NCBI RefSeq assembly: GCF_003012735.1
Contig: NZ_PXYI01000001.1
Location: 744,001-808,000 of the forward strand
DNA from: Allosphingosinicella deserti
GTDB lineage: Bacteria > Pseudomonadota > Alphaproteobacteria > Sphingomonadales > Sphingomonadaceae
DNA length: 64,000 bases
Reading direction: 5' to 3'
Part shown: positions 28,041 to 36,284 of the stretch, piece after piece
Numbering within the stretch: position 1 is the stretch's first letter
How the letters are laid out: each line of letters opens with the position of its first letter
The notes under the pieces: model-generated
Told to the model about the DNA's origin: nothing
The model's input: the letters and a program-made list of their open reading frames with translations, nothing else
Database searches by the model: none
Program-made: the position numbers and the translations under genes

Positions 28041-28059
28041 TTCACGAACGCTGCTTCGC
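28034..28059 (+). promoter_or_regulatory. Candidate LysR operator (TTCGTG-N3-CACGAA plus half-site)
   Basis: A perfect 6-base inverted repeat at 28034-28048 with the same layout as the dyad at 27067, followed by a half-site TTCGCG at 28054-28059. It overlaps the LysR stop and lies 65-90 bases upstream of the CoA-transferase start, the usual place of a LysR recognition plus activation site. Confidence 0.6.
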
Positions 28060-28123
28060 GAGGTACGGCTGTCGGACTGATACCCATCCGCATACCTAGG
28101 CAAAGAACTGCAGGAGAGATTGA

Positions 28124-29317
28124 GTGTCGGGACCGCTGGCGGGCATTCGGGTGCTCGAGCTGGGAACATTGGTCGCTGCCCCCTTTGCGGCGCGGCTGTT
28201 CGCTGAGTTTGGCGCAGAGGTGATCAAAATTGAGGACACCCGTGGTGGTGATCCTTTGCGCAAGTGGCGCAAGCTCCACAACGGCACTTCTCTTTGGTGG
28301 TATCTGCAAGCGCGCAACAAGAAGTCGGTTGCTCTCAATCTCAAGTCTCCCGACGGTGTCGAAGTGGTGCGGCGTCTTGCTGCAACCTGCGATGTGGTGA
28401 TCGAGAATTTCCGGCCCGGCGGATTGGAGAAGCTCGGCATCGGCTGGGAAGCTCTGTCCGCAGCCAATCCTAACCTCGTGATGGTGCGTATCTCCGGTTA
28501 CGGTCAAGATGGACCCTATCGCGATCGACCCGGCTTTGGCGCTCTCGGTGAGGCGATGGGGGGCATCCGCTATACGACGGGCCAGCCTGGCTCCCCACCT
28601 GCCCGTGTCGGTGTCAGCCTGGGCGACACATTGGCCTCGCTGCACGGCGTGGTGGGTGCGCTTATGGCATTGCTCAGGGTCAAGAGCGGCGCGGGAGAGG
28701 GACAGGTAGTCGACGTCTCGTTGGTCGAGAGCGTACTCAACGTAATGGAAAGCCTGATCCCTGAGTATACCCTCCTCGGCGAAGTGCGCGAGCGGTCGGG
28801 CGGTGCGCTGCCCGGCATAAGTCCGTCGAACACCTACCAAACGGCGGACGGCGGCCATGTTGTGATCGCCGGCAACAGCGACGCGATCTTTCGTCGACTC
28901 ATGATCGCGATTGATCGCCCCGATCTGGCGAACGATCCGACCCTAGCCACCAACGACCGCCGCGTCGCCCGAAATGCGGAACTCGATGCCGCGATCACCC
29001 ACTGGACCACTGGCCTCACCACCAAAAGAATCCTGGCGGCGTTGGAGAGGGCGGAAGTTCCGGCAGGACGGATCTATTCTGCGGCCGACATCGTCGCGGA
29101 TCCCCATTACCAGGCGCGCGAGATGCTTCTGCCCACCGTCTTGCACGACGGCACGAGGCTAGCAATGCCGGGCATCGTTCCCAAGTTGTCTGCGACGCCC
29201 GGCGGTGTTCGCTGGAACGGCCCTGCGCATGGTGAACACAGTCGTGCCGTGCTCCACGACCTTGGCTATGACGAGGCCGAGGTAGCTCGCCTGTTTGAGA
29301 ACGGAGCGGTTGCATGA
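28124..29317 (+). CDS. Class III (CaiB/BaiF) CoA-transferase
   Basis: A 397-residue family III CoA-transferase, which moves CoA between carboxylic acids in the cytoplasm through an aspartyl-CoA thioester. Family blocks are VLELGTLVAAPFAARLFAEF, GAEVIKIEDTRGGDPLR, DVVIENFRPGGLEKLGIG, the Gly-rich GFGALGEAMGGIRYTTG and PGISPSNTYQTADGGHVVIA. GTG start with AGGAGA upstream. Its stop overlaps the next start by four bases (ATGA), so it is coupled to the HMG-CoA-lyase-type gene. In other organisms this family includes succinyl-CoA:glutarate/3-hydroxy-3-methylglutarate transferases and citramalate transferases, and the partner gene points to such a branched hydroxy-diacid. That substrate is an inference. 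Confidence 0.93.
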   Translation: MSGPLAGIRVLELGTLVAAPFAARLFAEFGAEVIKIEDTRGGDPLRKWRKLHNGTSLWWYLQARNKKSVALNLKSPDGVEVVRRLAATCDVVIENFRPGGLEKLGIGWEALSAANPNLVMVRISGYGQDGPYRDRPGFGALGEAMGGIRYTTGQPGSPPARVGVSLGDTLASLHGVVGALMALLRVKSGAGEGQVVDVSLVESVLNVMESLIPEYTLLGEVRERSGGALPGISPSNTYQTADGGHVVIAGNSDAIFRRLMIAIDRPDLANDPTLATNDRRVARNAELDAAITHWTTGLTTKRILAALERAEVPAGRIYSAADIVADPHYQAREMLLPTVLHDGTRLAMPGIVPKLSATPGGVRWNGPAHGEHSRAVLHDLGYDEAEVARLFENGAVA

Positions 29318-30252
29318 CTTGGCCGACCGAACCTATCCGCCTTCAAGAGGTTTCGCCGCGTGACGGCCTCCAGATCGAGCCGCGCTTCGTCGCTACCGCC
29401 GACAAGATCCATCTGATCAATGGGCTCTCCGCCGCTGGTTTCACCCGCATCGAGGTCTCGAGCTTCGTCTCGCCCAGGGCCGTGCCCGCTCTTGCCGATG
29501 CGGCCGACGTATTCTCCGGCATTAAGCGGCAGCACGGTGTTATTTATGTGGCGCTGGTTCCGAACCTTCACGGCGCAGAGCGAGCGCTGCAGGCTGGCGC
29601 GAACGAACTCAACATGGTCGTCTCTGCCAGTGAAACGCACAACCGCGCAAACATGCGAATGACCCCGGACGAGTCGCTCGCTGCCTTCTCCGACATAGCA
29701 CGCGCCGCTGAAGGCGGGCACGTGTCGCTCAATGGCACGGTCGCCACTGCGTTCGGTTGCCCATTTGAGGGAGCGCAGTCGGCGGAGCGTGTCCTCGCGC
29801 TTGTGGATCGGCTCTTAGCACTAGGCTGCAACGGCATCACACTTGCCGACACAACCGGCGTCGCTAATCCGCGCCAAGTTGAGACATTAGTCGGCGAAGT
29901 TCTACAACGGCTCGATAGAGATCGGCTGACGTTGCACTTCCACAACACGCGGGGGGTCGGCCTCGCCAATCTGCTGGCGGGGTATCAAGCGGGTGTACGC
30001 CGCTTTGACGCGTCGCTCGGCGGCTTGGGCGGCTGCCCCTTCGCCCCCGGTGCCGCCGGTAACATCTGCACTGAGGACGCCGCTGCCATGTGCGAAGCTA
30101 TGCGGATTCCGACTGGCCTCGACATTGGCGCGTTGATCGCCCTGTCGCGTACGCTGCCGCAGCTGGTAGGGCACGACGTGCCGGGACAGGTGGCGCAGGC
30201 GGGCTGTGCAGGCGATCTCCATCCTATTCCCGTTTCAGTTGTAGCCGCCTGA
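29314..30252 (+). CDS. Hydroxymethylglutaryl-CoA lyase family enzyme
   Basis: A 312-residue TIM-barrel lyase of the HMGL-like family (HMG-CoA lyase type), which cleaves 3-hydroxy-3-methylacyl-CoA thioesters to acetyl-CoA and a keto acid. Visible are the catalytic RDGLQ near the N-terminus, SSFVSPRAVPALADA, the ASETHNRAN loop, FGCPFEG, DTTGVANP, the metal-site HFHNTRG, and GGLGGCPFAPGAAGN with the mobile catalytic Cys. The HFHNTRG form (Asn instead of Asp) and TAFGC are typical of the subgroup that travels with CaiB-type CoA-transferases. It is coupled upstream to that gene and followed by an MFS carrier 25 bases later. True HMG-CoA and citramalyl-CoA are both possible substrates. Confidence 0.9.
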   Translation: MTWPTEPIRLQEVSPRDGLQIEPRFVATADKIHLINGLSAAGFTRIEVSSFVSPRAVPALADAADVFSGIKRQHGVIYVALVPNLHGAERALQAGANELNMVVSASETHNRANMRMTPDESLAAFSDIARAAEGGHVSLNGTVATAFGCPFEGAQSAERVLALVDRLLALGCNGITLADTTGVANPRQVETLVGEVLQRLDRDRLTLHFHNTRGVGLANLLAGYQAGVRRFDASLGGLGGCPFAPGAAGNICTEDAAAMCEAMRIPTGLDIGALIALSRTLPQLVGHDVPGQVAQAGCAGDLHPIPVSVVAA

Positions 30253-30277
30253 AGGCGCCGGACGAGAAGGGCCGATC

Positions 30278-31612
30278 ATGCCTGCTGCATCGACATCCCT
30301 AGATTCGGCCTTGGCGCAGAGCGAACAGCGCTTGGTCCGTAAAGTCGCGTGGCGGCTCATGCCGCTCATTATGATCAGCTACTTCTTCGCCTTTTTTGAT
30401 CGCATCAACATTGGCTTCGCAAAAGCGGAGTTGACCGCGGATCTTGGCCTCAGCAACACCGCCTACGGTCTGGGCGCAAGCCTGTTCGTTGTCGGTTATG
30501 TTCTATGTGAGGTGCCGAGTAACCTGTTCCTTTATAAGGTCGGAGCGCGGCAGTGGATCGCCCGCATCATGGTAAGTTGGGGCCTTGCTACTGCCGCGAT
30601 GGTGCTAGTGACCAGTCCTTGGCAATTCTATGCTCTACGTTTTGTGACCGGCGCTATGGAGGCGGGCTTTGCGCCCGGCATAATCTATTATTTGTCTACC
30701 TGGTTTCCCACCTCGCACCGCGGTCGTATCACTTCGGCGCTGTTCGTCGCCTCAGCTTGTTCAGGCATGTTCGGCGGGCCGCTTGCGGGTGCGATCCTTG
30801 CGTGGAGTGACGGTCTTTACGGCCTGGCAGGCTGGCACTGGCTTTTCCTTTTTGGTGGTTTGCCGTGCGTCGTGCTCGGTCTTGTCGTGCTACGTTTTCT
30901 CGACAATCAGATCGATGATGCCCGCTGGCTCGATGCAAACGAGAAGGTCCAGCTGGCGACCATGATCGTCCAAACGGAGCAGGATGGGAAAAGCCACTCC
31001 TTGCTTGATGCGATCCGTTCACCCGCGGTGCTGCTGCTTGGCCTGCTGTATTTTCTTATACAGATAGGTTCCTATGGCCTCAACTTCTGGGCGCCCGACC
31101 TCATTCGTTCCGCCGGTGTGACGAGCGCTCTAGCGACCGGCATGTTAACGGCGGTCCCCTATGTCTGCGGAGTTGGCTCCATGATCGTGATTGGTTACCT
31201 ATCGGATCAAAGCGGCGAGCGGCGGGTCTATGTCGTGGGTTGCCTAATCGCTGCCGCGGCCGGATTCATCGGGGCCGGGCTGTTCGATCGTTCGATTGGC
31301 GGGCTTGTTCTTGCATTGGGGTTGATCGGAGCAGGGATCATCGCGGCCATCCCCGCCTTCTGGGCGCTACCGCCCAAGCTGCTTACAGGCGCAGGTGCGG
31401 CGGGAGGTATCGCGCTCATCAACACGCTCGGCCAATGCGGTGGGATTGTCAGCCCCTTGCTTGTAGGCCGCATCAAGGACGTTAGTGGCAGCGCTACTCC
31501 CGCGCTGTACGTGATTGGCGGATTGTGTGTACTCGGGGCGGCGATCCTGATGTTCGCGGCACCTGCTGCTCTGCGAGCCCGTGATCAGGTCGCTAGAAGC
31601 ACCGGGTATTGA
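30278..31612 (+). CDS. MFS carrier, anion:cation symporter family
   Basis: A 444-residue inner-membrane transporter with about 12 membrane helices. The beginning (RLMPLIMISYFFAFFDRINIG) and NTAYGLGASLFVVGYVLCEV are hallmarks of the anion:cation symporter group, which imports organic acids such as tartrate, phthalate or glucarate. The loop motif LSTWFPTSHRGRITSALF corresponds to the MFS motif A region. It is the third gene of the CoA-transferase/lyase operon, so it probably brings in the acid those enzymes degrade. It ends just before the IS element; no sign of truncation. Confidence 0.93.
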   Translation: MPAASTSLDSALAQSEQRLVRKVAWRLMPLIMISYFFAFFDRINIGFAKAELTADLGLSNTAYGLGASLFVVGYVLCEVPSNLFLYKVGARQWIARIMVSWGLATAAMVLVTSPWQFYALRFVTGAMEAGFAPGIIYYLSTWFPTSHRGRITSALFVASACSGMFGGPLAGAILAWSDGLYGLAGWHWLFLFGGLPCVVLGLVVLRFLDNQIDDARWLDANEKVQLATMIVQTEQDGKSHSLLDAIRSPAVLLLGLLYFLIQIGSYGLNFWAPDLIRSAGVTSALATGMLTAVPYVCGVGSMIVIGYLSDQSGERRVYVVGCLIAAAAGFIGAGLFDRSIGGLVLALGLIGAGIIAAIPAFWALPPKLLTGAGAAGGIALINTLGQCGGIVSPLLVGRIKDVSGSATPALYVIGGLCVLGAAILMFAAPAALRARDQVARSTGY

Positions 31613-31642
31613 ACGGCACACCCAGTGCGACCACCGGGATAG

Positions 31643-31726
31643 CTGCTGGATTTCGCGCAAGAGGCGTTCACCCAGGTGTGGTTGGCGCGCAAACCTCCGT
31701 CGGAGCGAACGCAGGCCCTTGACTAG
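31643..31726 (+). pseudogene. Possible C-terminal gene fragment left of the IS
   Basis: Between a TAG at 31640-31642 and a TAG at 31724-31726, one frame reads LLDFAQEAFTQVWLARKPPS and ends ERTQALD. The segment resembles region 2 of ECF sigma factors (D-x-QEAF-x-x-VW-x-AR) but has no start, and it ends abruptly. It may be a relic, or chance. Confidence 0.2.
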
Positions 31727-31762
31727 GTTAGGGAGTCCGACAGGAACACGGGCCAGGCGAAA

Positions 31763-31797
31763 TGAGCTGCTGCCAGTCTGATGGACACTAAGATAGG
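31763..31797. repeat. IS3-family terminal inverted repeat, left
   Basis: Thirty-five bases starting TGAGCTGCTGCC and containing TGGACAC. They match the complement of 32970-33004 at 28 positions. Confidence 0.75.
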
Positions 31798-32657
31798 CTA
31801 GGCTACCTCAGACAGCTTCTCGAAGTCGATGGGGCTGAGGTACCCCAAGGTCGAGTGTCGGCGCCTGGGATTGTAGAAGCGCTCGATGTAGTCGAACACG
31901 TCGGCCTTGGCCTGGTCGCGGGTTCGATAGACCTTCCTGGCGATGCGCTCGGTCTTGAGCGAAGAGAAGAAGCTCTCCATCGCTGCATTGTCCCAGACGT
32001 TGCCTGAGCGGCTCATCGAGCATGATACGCCATTGTCGGCCATCAGCCGCTGGAACTGCTCGCTCGTATATTGGCTGCCCTGGTCCGAATGGTGCAGCAA
32101 GGCGTGCGGCTTTCCGCGACGCCAGATCGCCATGATCAGCGCATCGGTGACGAGCTGCGCGGTCATCGTCTCGCGCATCGACCAGCCGACCACCCGACGC
32201 GAGAACAGGTCGATCACAGCCGCTACGTAGAGCCAGCCTTGCCCAGTCCAGATGTAGGTGAAGTCCGCCACCCATTTCTGGTTCGGCCGCTCGGCGGAGA
32301 ACTGCCGGTCGAGCAGGTTGTCGGCGATCAGCGAACGGGTGCCGTCATCCTTGGGCAGGCTGCGCCGCGCGGTCTTGCACGAAGGCCCTCGAGGCGCATC
32401 AGCCGTTCGACCCGGTGAAGGCCGCATGAAAGGCCTTCGGCCAGGAGATCGTGCCAGACGCGGCGCGAACCGTAGGTGCGGTCGCTTGCAACGAAGCTGG
32501 CACGTACCTTGGCGCCAAGCTTCTCGTCGCTCTTCGATCGTGCACTAGGACTACGCTTCAGCCAGGCATGAAAGCCACTGCGCGAGACCCCGAGCGCCTC
32601 GCAGATCCACGATATCGGCCAGATCCCCCGGTGCTTCGCAACGAAGGCAAACCTCAT
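31798..32657 (-). pseudogene. IS3-family transposase orfB, frameshifted
   Basis: The DDE transposase part of the element. The first half (start 32657) has the HTH_21 region (WICEALGVSRSGFHAWL, DRTYGSRRVWHDLL), and the second half has the integrase core: first Asp in KWVADFTYIW, second in LLHHSDQGSQYTS, and Glu in NAAMESFFSSLKTE. The two halves are in different frames: around 32370-32390 the expected RPRRxSLPKDDGTRS reading switches frame, and the first frame ends at 32328. The original frame runs -1 relative to orfA, as expected for OrfAB fusion. Confidence 0.85.
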
Positions 32658-32986
32658 ATCGAGTCCTTCGCGAAGTAGGCCGCTGCTTTTTTTAGGATGT
32701 CACGCTCCGCCTTCATCTTGGCGAGCTCGCGGCGAAGCCGCTCGATCTCCTGCTGCTCGGGTTTCAGATTGCCGTGGCCGGGAAAGGCCGCGCCGGCATC
32801 CGCCTCAAACTCCCGGACCCATTTGCGCAGCACGTTCACGTGCAAATCCAGATCGCGCGCGGCCTGTGCAATCGACACCCCGCGCTCGCGAACCAGCCTC
32901 ACCGCCTCAAGCTTGAACTCCCGGCTGTGTCTTCGTCGTTCCAGCCATACCCTCCAGTTCCATAAACACCTTATCTCGGTGTCCAC
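32654..32986 (-). CDS. IS3-family transposase orfA
   Basis: Up to 110 residues, containing the HTH_Tnp_1 DNA-binding region (HSREFKLEAVRLVRERGVSI, AARDLDLHVNVLRKWVREFE) and a leucine-zipper-like C-terminal helix (EQQEIERLRRELAKMKAERD). The slippery A-run encodes ILKKAAAY near the C-terminus. The stop overlaps the orfB ATG. The real start is unclear: the GTG at 32986 lies inside the terminal repeat, so translation may begin nearer to the RRRHSREF segment. Confidence 0.85.
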   Translation of the reverse strand: MDTEIRCLWNWRVWLERRRHSREFKLEAVRLVRERGVSIAQAARDLDLHVNVLRKWVREFEADAGAAFPGHGNLKPEQQEIERLRRELAKMKAERDILKKAAAYFAKDSI

Positions 32987-33004
32987 GAAACCGGCAGCAG
33001 CTCA
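32970..33004. repeat. IS3-family terminal inverted repeat, right
   Basis: Complement of the left repeat with seven mismatches. Its outer end (TCA at 33002-33004) abuts the open frame of the truncated gene to the right. Confidence 0.75.
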
Positions 33005-33006
33005 TT

Positions 33007-33477
33007 GCCAGCCGGTTTGGCCAGCCCGACCCTACGCGTCTGGAGCACGGATTGGTGATCGTCCCCTTGGACGAGCAGCGCCTGGACGTGCTCGCGATGT
33101 CCGAAGAGGGTCCCTTAGAGGGTTTCACTTACCTGACCGCAACAATGGCGGGCGAGATCGCCAAGGCCTTGAATGGAGGCCGAGCCCTCTATATCGAGAC
33201 TGACTATTTCGGGGGAATGGGCGGCCAGAGCGCGGCGTTGTTCGAGAGCGGCGGGTTAGCTTGGACCGACAACGAATCCAACCTGACACCTGCCCCCGAG
33301 CCCTCGTGGTTTTCTCGCCTGGTTCACGGCCAGGATAATCAAAGGCGGAAGTCACCCATTAGCTCGGGGCTGGCGCGACTGGGTGTCCTTCCAGAGGGCG
33401 ATAGCGACGAGTTCGATCGGTTGGGCCTTGGTCGCTTCAGATCCTTAGACGACCTTGGCCTCGGGGGCGAGGATTAG
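33007..33477 (+). CDS. Hypothetical protein, 5' end removed by the IS
   Basis: The frame is open and protein-like from the IS edge (SRFGQPDPTRLEHGLVIVPL) through to the stop, 156 codons in all. The first alternative start, TTG at 33052, is therefore probably internal. Later segments include EGPLEGFTYLTATMAGEIAK, ALYIETDYFGGMGGQSAALF and an Asp/Gly-rich tail (RFRSLDDLGLGGED). I do not recognise the family. The TYLTATMAGEIAKALNGG block and alternation of strands suggest a small alpha/beta protein. No matching 5' half is visible left of the IS, so the N-terminus is lost rather than split. Confidence 0.6.
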   Translation, partial: ASRFGQPDPTRLEHGLVIVPLDEQRLDVLAMSEEGPLEGFTYLTATMAGEIAKALNGGRALYIETDYFGGMGGQSAALFESGGLAWTDNESNLTPAPEPSWFSRLVHGQDNQRRKSPISSGLARLGVLPEGDSDEFDRLGLGRFRSLDDLGLGGED

Positions 33478-33625
33478 GTGACATCTGGAAAGGGTCGCAG
33501 CACGTCCTAGCTTCCCGCATGGCGCACTCCGGCGGCGAACGTCAGGGTGCCGCGCGGAAGCGGACCTTCGCCGGATCGCATGGCGATCACGCGGGGAATA
33601 GCCGCGGAGGGTGGTTCTCAAGACC

Positions 33626-33937
33626 CTAGAGGATGACACCTTGCCGGTAGGCGATCTTCGCTTCGCCTCGGGGCGCGGTCCCGTGCTTTGTCACTTCAAG
33701 GGCAATTTGCTCCCGATCTAGGCGGGCGTACAGCACCCCTGCGCAGTCATATCGCTCCATGCCGGGCTCTCCACGGATCTCCACATGCAGCTTCAAACGC
33801 CTAGGTTCTGGGCCGTAGCTTCGCACAACCGCGTCGGGGCCGTAAAAGCGCGCCACGGTTTCTTTGATGAACCGAGCATCCTCTGGCCCTATGGGTGCGG
33901 GGTTTTCGGCCGGGAGCGGCGGTTGAGCAACAGGCAT
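33626..33937 (-). CDS. Hypothetical protein
   Basis: A 103-residue soluble protein beginning MPVAQPPLPAENPAPIG, with EDARFIKETVARFYGPDAVV as a likely helix and then alternating strands (RLKLHVEIRGEPGMERYDCA, REQIALEVTKHGTAPRGE). It has balanced composition and a compact alpha/beta pattern, so it looks like a real gene; I do not recognise it. The ORF can be extended to 34126, but that extension is Arg-rich. It is separate from its neighbours. Confidence 0.5.
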   Translation of the reverse strand: MPVAQPPLPAENPAPIGPEDARFIKETVARFYGPDAVVRSYGPEPRRLKLHVEIRGEPGMERYDCAGVLYARLDREQIALEVTKHGTAPRGEAKIAYRQGVIL

Positions 33938-34277
33938 CCAAGCAGTCTTGCACCGATCCGGAATGTCGGCAACGGGTCGCAGTCGGCTGTAGGAGCCGGC
34001 GCCACGTCGGCGAAGCGCGATGGTCCGCCTGTCGGGCGCAAGCTGACGTTCGCTGCCGCGGCGTGCGATCACGCCGCGAACGCTCGTCTCGAATATGCGC
34101 CGGTACCACCCTTCGTGGGCGGCCATCCCGAGCGAGCGCCGCCGGCGATCGTCGCCCGCGTATTAAGCGGGTATGGGCGGGATTATGGACGCCGGCGAAG
34201 CGGAAGTCGGTGAAGCGGCGAAATGGGGCTCCCGTCAGCACACCGTCAGAGGCTTGTTGGCTACGGTACCAGTTCCC
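33938..34277. other. No convincing gene
   Basis: About 340 bases between two minus-strand genes. Overlapping plus- and minus-strand ORFs here are Arg-rich and mutually exclusive. The promoter of the 33626-33937 gene should lie within it. Confidence 0.4.
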
Positions 34278-35846
34278 TTAGCGGTTCTCGCGCCGTTGCT
34301 GAAGCTCCACAGGGTCAGGTATCACAGCCGAGAGCTTTGCAATAACGTCTTCCGCGGAAATGAATAGATCCTCCGGGAAGCCCTTCTCCCCGCGATTGCC
34401 GCTGCGAAACGAGGCGCCGACGATGTTGTTGCCGATCAGGGGCGTGAACACAAACCCATTATGTCCGCGAGACTTAGCGAGCAGCGCCGCGTGTAACACG
34501 TACCCCTCCATGGCAGTGGCAGGATCAGCCAGCGGCAGGAACAGCAACTCCATCTTCGTCTTAGTGGAGTCCAGCATTTCAAGCTTGAGTACAAGCTTTG
34601 ACTTGTCGACTCGCCAAACATTCTTGGACAGCGCCTCGTACGCAGACGACGGCCGCAGCCCAGGTGTGAGCGCGAACAGCGTCTTGTTGTCGTCGTCGTT
34701 GGCGACGAGTGCGGCGCGCATAGCGTTGGAACGATCACGCCACAGGGCGTCGCTGTCGCTGGCCAGGCCGCCGATGAGTTCCTCAGGGCTGGCGCCCTGC
34801 CGCAGGCGGCGGTTTACCTCCATAACGCTACCGAGCGAGGCGCCGACCCACTGCGAACGCGCCGCGAACAGCCGCCGCGCCGCCCCTATGTCGCCGCGGC
34901 GCTCCGTTTGCAGGATCTCATACAGGTCCATCATTTCGACGAATTCGGCGGTGTCGTCTTCAGGTTTACCTGCAATCTTGCGGGCTTCGGCATTCGTGCG
35001 CGCGGCCTGAGCACGTTCGGCGGCGGCTTCATGATTGCCGGCCAACCCGTGAGCGACTGCGGCGCGGGCGATCGCCAACGAGCTATTGAGTTCCGGGGAA
35101 TGCTCGGCATCGAATTCGACGAAGGCATCATGCACGCGCGCCGAATCGGCGAACCGCCGGGCAAGATCGAGCCGATCGGCGCGTCGCTGGGCGAGGGTCG
35201 GTGCAAGCCGCGACTGCCACTGTAGCAGTCGGTCCTCATCATCCGACATGGTCGGTATCAGGTCGGCGAAGGTAGGCGTCGTGAGGAGCGGGAAAAGCGA
35301 ATATTGGAGCGCCGCGACGTTCCGAAGGCTGACGTCACGGGCCTCGACGGTACGACCCATGCGCACCAACGCCGCGCTCTCAACCAGATCGAACGCGAGA
35401 CCGCGCGAGCGCATGAAATAGGGATTGTCAGTGAGCGCGGCGGCCTCAGCTTCCCGACGCGCCAGAGCGACGTCGTTTATCGCCTCCTGATAATTCTTTG
35501 CTTCGATTTGGTGGATGGCACGGCCTAGAATGAGTCCGAGACGGCGTTTGTCGTTCGCCTCCCGGCTCTCCCCCTCGATGAGAGAGGTGCAGATGGCCAC
35601 GCCAGCGGCACCATGTTTGCGTTTGGAAGCGTCCGGTGCTTCGGGAGCAGGCGCAAACAATCCGAGCAGAGTAACGGCGCCAAGCAAACGAGCGGCGGTT
35701 TCACCGCTGGTAACATTGTTCGGCTGACCATCGCACTGAACGTGTGCTGAGCCGGGCTTTTCGGCCGAAGCTGGCGCCGCAGGTACGACGGCAGCCGCAA
35801 CCACGCTTAGCGCGACTGCGCCAAGGCGGAGACTATGCACTTTCAC
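34278..35846 (-). CDS. Exported TPR-like hypothetical protein
   Basis: A 522-residue protein with a clear signal peptide (residues 1-28, ending APASAEKP), so it is periplasmic or secreted. The middle (about 85-330) is helical and tetratricopeptide-like: LGRAIHQIEAKNYQEAINDV, ARREAEAAALTDNPYF, AIARAAVAHGLAGNHEAAAE. The C-terminal part (about 385-500) is alpha/beta with KSKLVLKLEMLDSTKTKMEL and LLAKSRGHNGFVFTPLIGNN. The GTG start at 35846 has AGGGGGA five bases upstream; a GTG five codons earlier is also open. I do not recognise the family; TPR-like repeats usually mean protein binding. It appears to be monocistronic. Confidence 0.75.
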   Translation of the reverse strand: MKVHSLRLGAVALSVVAAAVVPAAPASAEKPGSAHVQCDGQPNNVTSGETAARLLGAVTLLGLFAPAPEAPDASKRKHGAAGVAICTSLIEGESREANDKRRLGLILGRAIHQIEAKNYQEAINDVALARREAEAAALTDNPYFMRSRGLAFDLVESAALVRMGRTVEARDVSLRNVAALQYSLFPLLTTPTFADLIPTMSDDEDRLLQWQSRLAPTLAQRRADRLDLARRFADSARVHDAFVEFDAEHSPELNSSLAIARAAVAHGLAGNHEAAAERAQAARTNAEARKIAGKPEDDTAEFVEMMDLYEILQTERRGDIGAARRLFAARSQWVGASLGSVMEVNRRLRQGASPEELIGGLASDSDALWRDRSNAMRAALVANDDDNKTLFALTPGLRPSSAYEALSKNVWRVDKSKLVLKLEMLDSTKTKMELLFLPLADPATAMEGYVLHAALLAKSRGHNGFVFTPLIGNNIVGASFRSGNRGEKGFPEDLFISAEDVIAKLSAVIPDPVELQQRRENR

Positions 35847-36284
35847 GAATTCCCCCTGCACTTCCCGTCGACACGTAAGAGGATGAAGTCGGCGCTGTCA
35901 ATCGGTCCAAGCCACGATCTCGGTGCGGCATACGACCGAGAACCGCAGGGCGAGCAAATGTCCGAAGGCTCCGGTCATTCTGCTATTCAGCCTCGCCAGG
36001 GAAGGGGGTAACCGTCCGAGCGGACGGCAGCTATGGGTCGGAACACGCTGTAGCTGGCCCGAACGGTGCTTGCCCGCACGAACGTCAGGTTCTCGAGCGG
36101 AAGCTGACATTTGCCGAGGAATGACCGGTTCGCCAAAAGCGGCCGTTCGGCGGTTGCGCGGGAGCGACCAGATCTGGTCGCAAGCGGACCGTCTGTTCTT
36201 CGATCCCAACGGCGGGAAGCCGTCGTTGCGTGACGACGCCCACGTGATCACCACTGCATTCGTCTGAATACGAGGAAGTTGGAC
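35847..36284. other. No convincing gene
   Basis: About 440 bases between the TPR-like gene and the end of the PAS/LuxR gene. ORFs on both strands (35923-36267 plus, 35898-36254 minus) cover the same bases, and neither is recognisable. A GTAACC at 36008-36013 is not followed by a SigF-type -10. Confidence 0.4.

Larger units (their letters stand above)
31763..33004 (-). mobile_element. IS3-family insertion sequence, defective
   Basis: A 1242-base element bounded by imperfect inverted repeats: 28 of 35 positions match between 31763-31797 and the complement of 32970-33004, both beginning TGAGCTGCTGCC. It carries orfA and orfB on the minus strand with the A-rich slippery site (seven A, complement of 32687-32693) used for programmed -1 frameshifting. 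orfB has an extra frameshift, so the copy is probably inactive unless that is a sequencing error. I see no convincing target-site duplication at the two ends. Confidence 0.85.

Noticed and set aside
36008-36036. GTAACC in an intergenic region
   Set aside because: No CGAA-like -10 at 15-18 bases and no gene in that direction.
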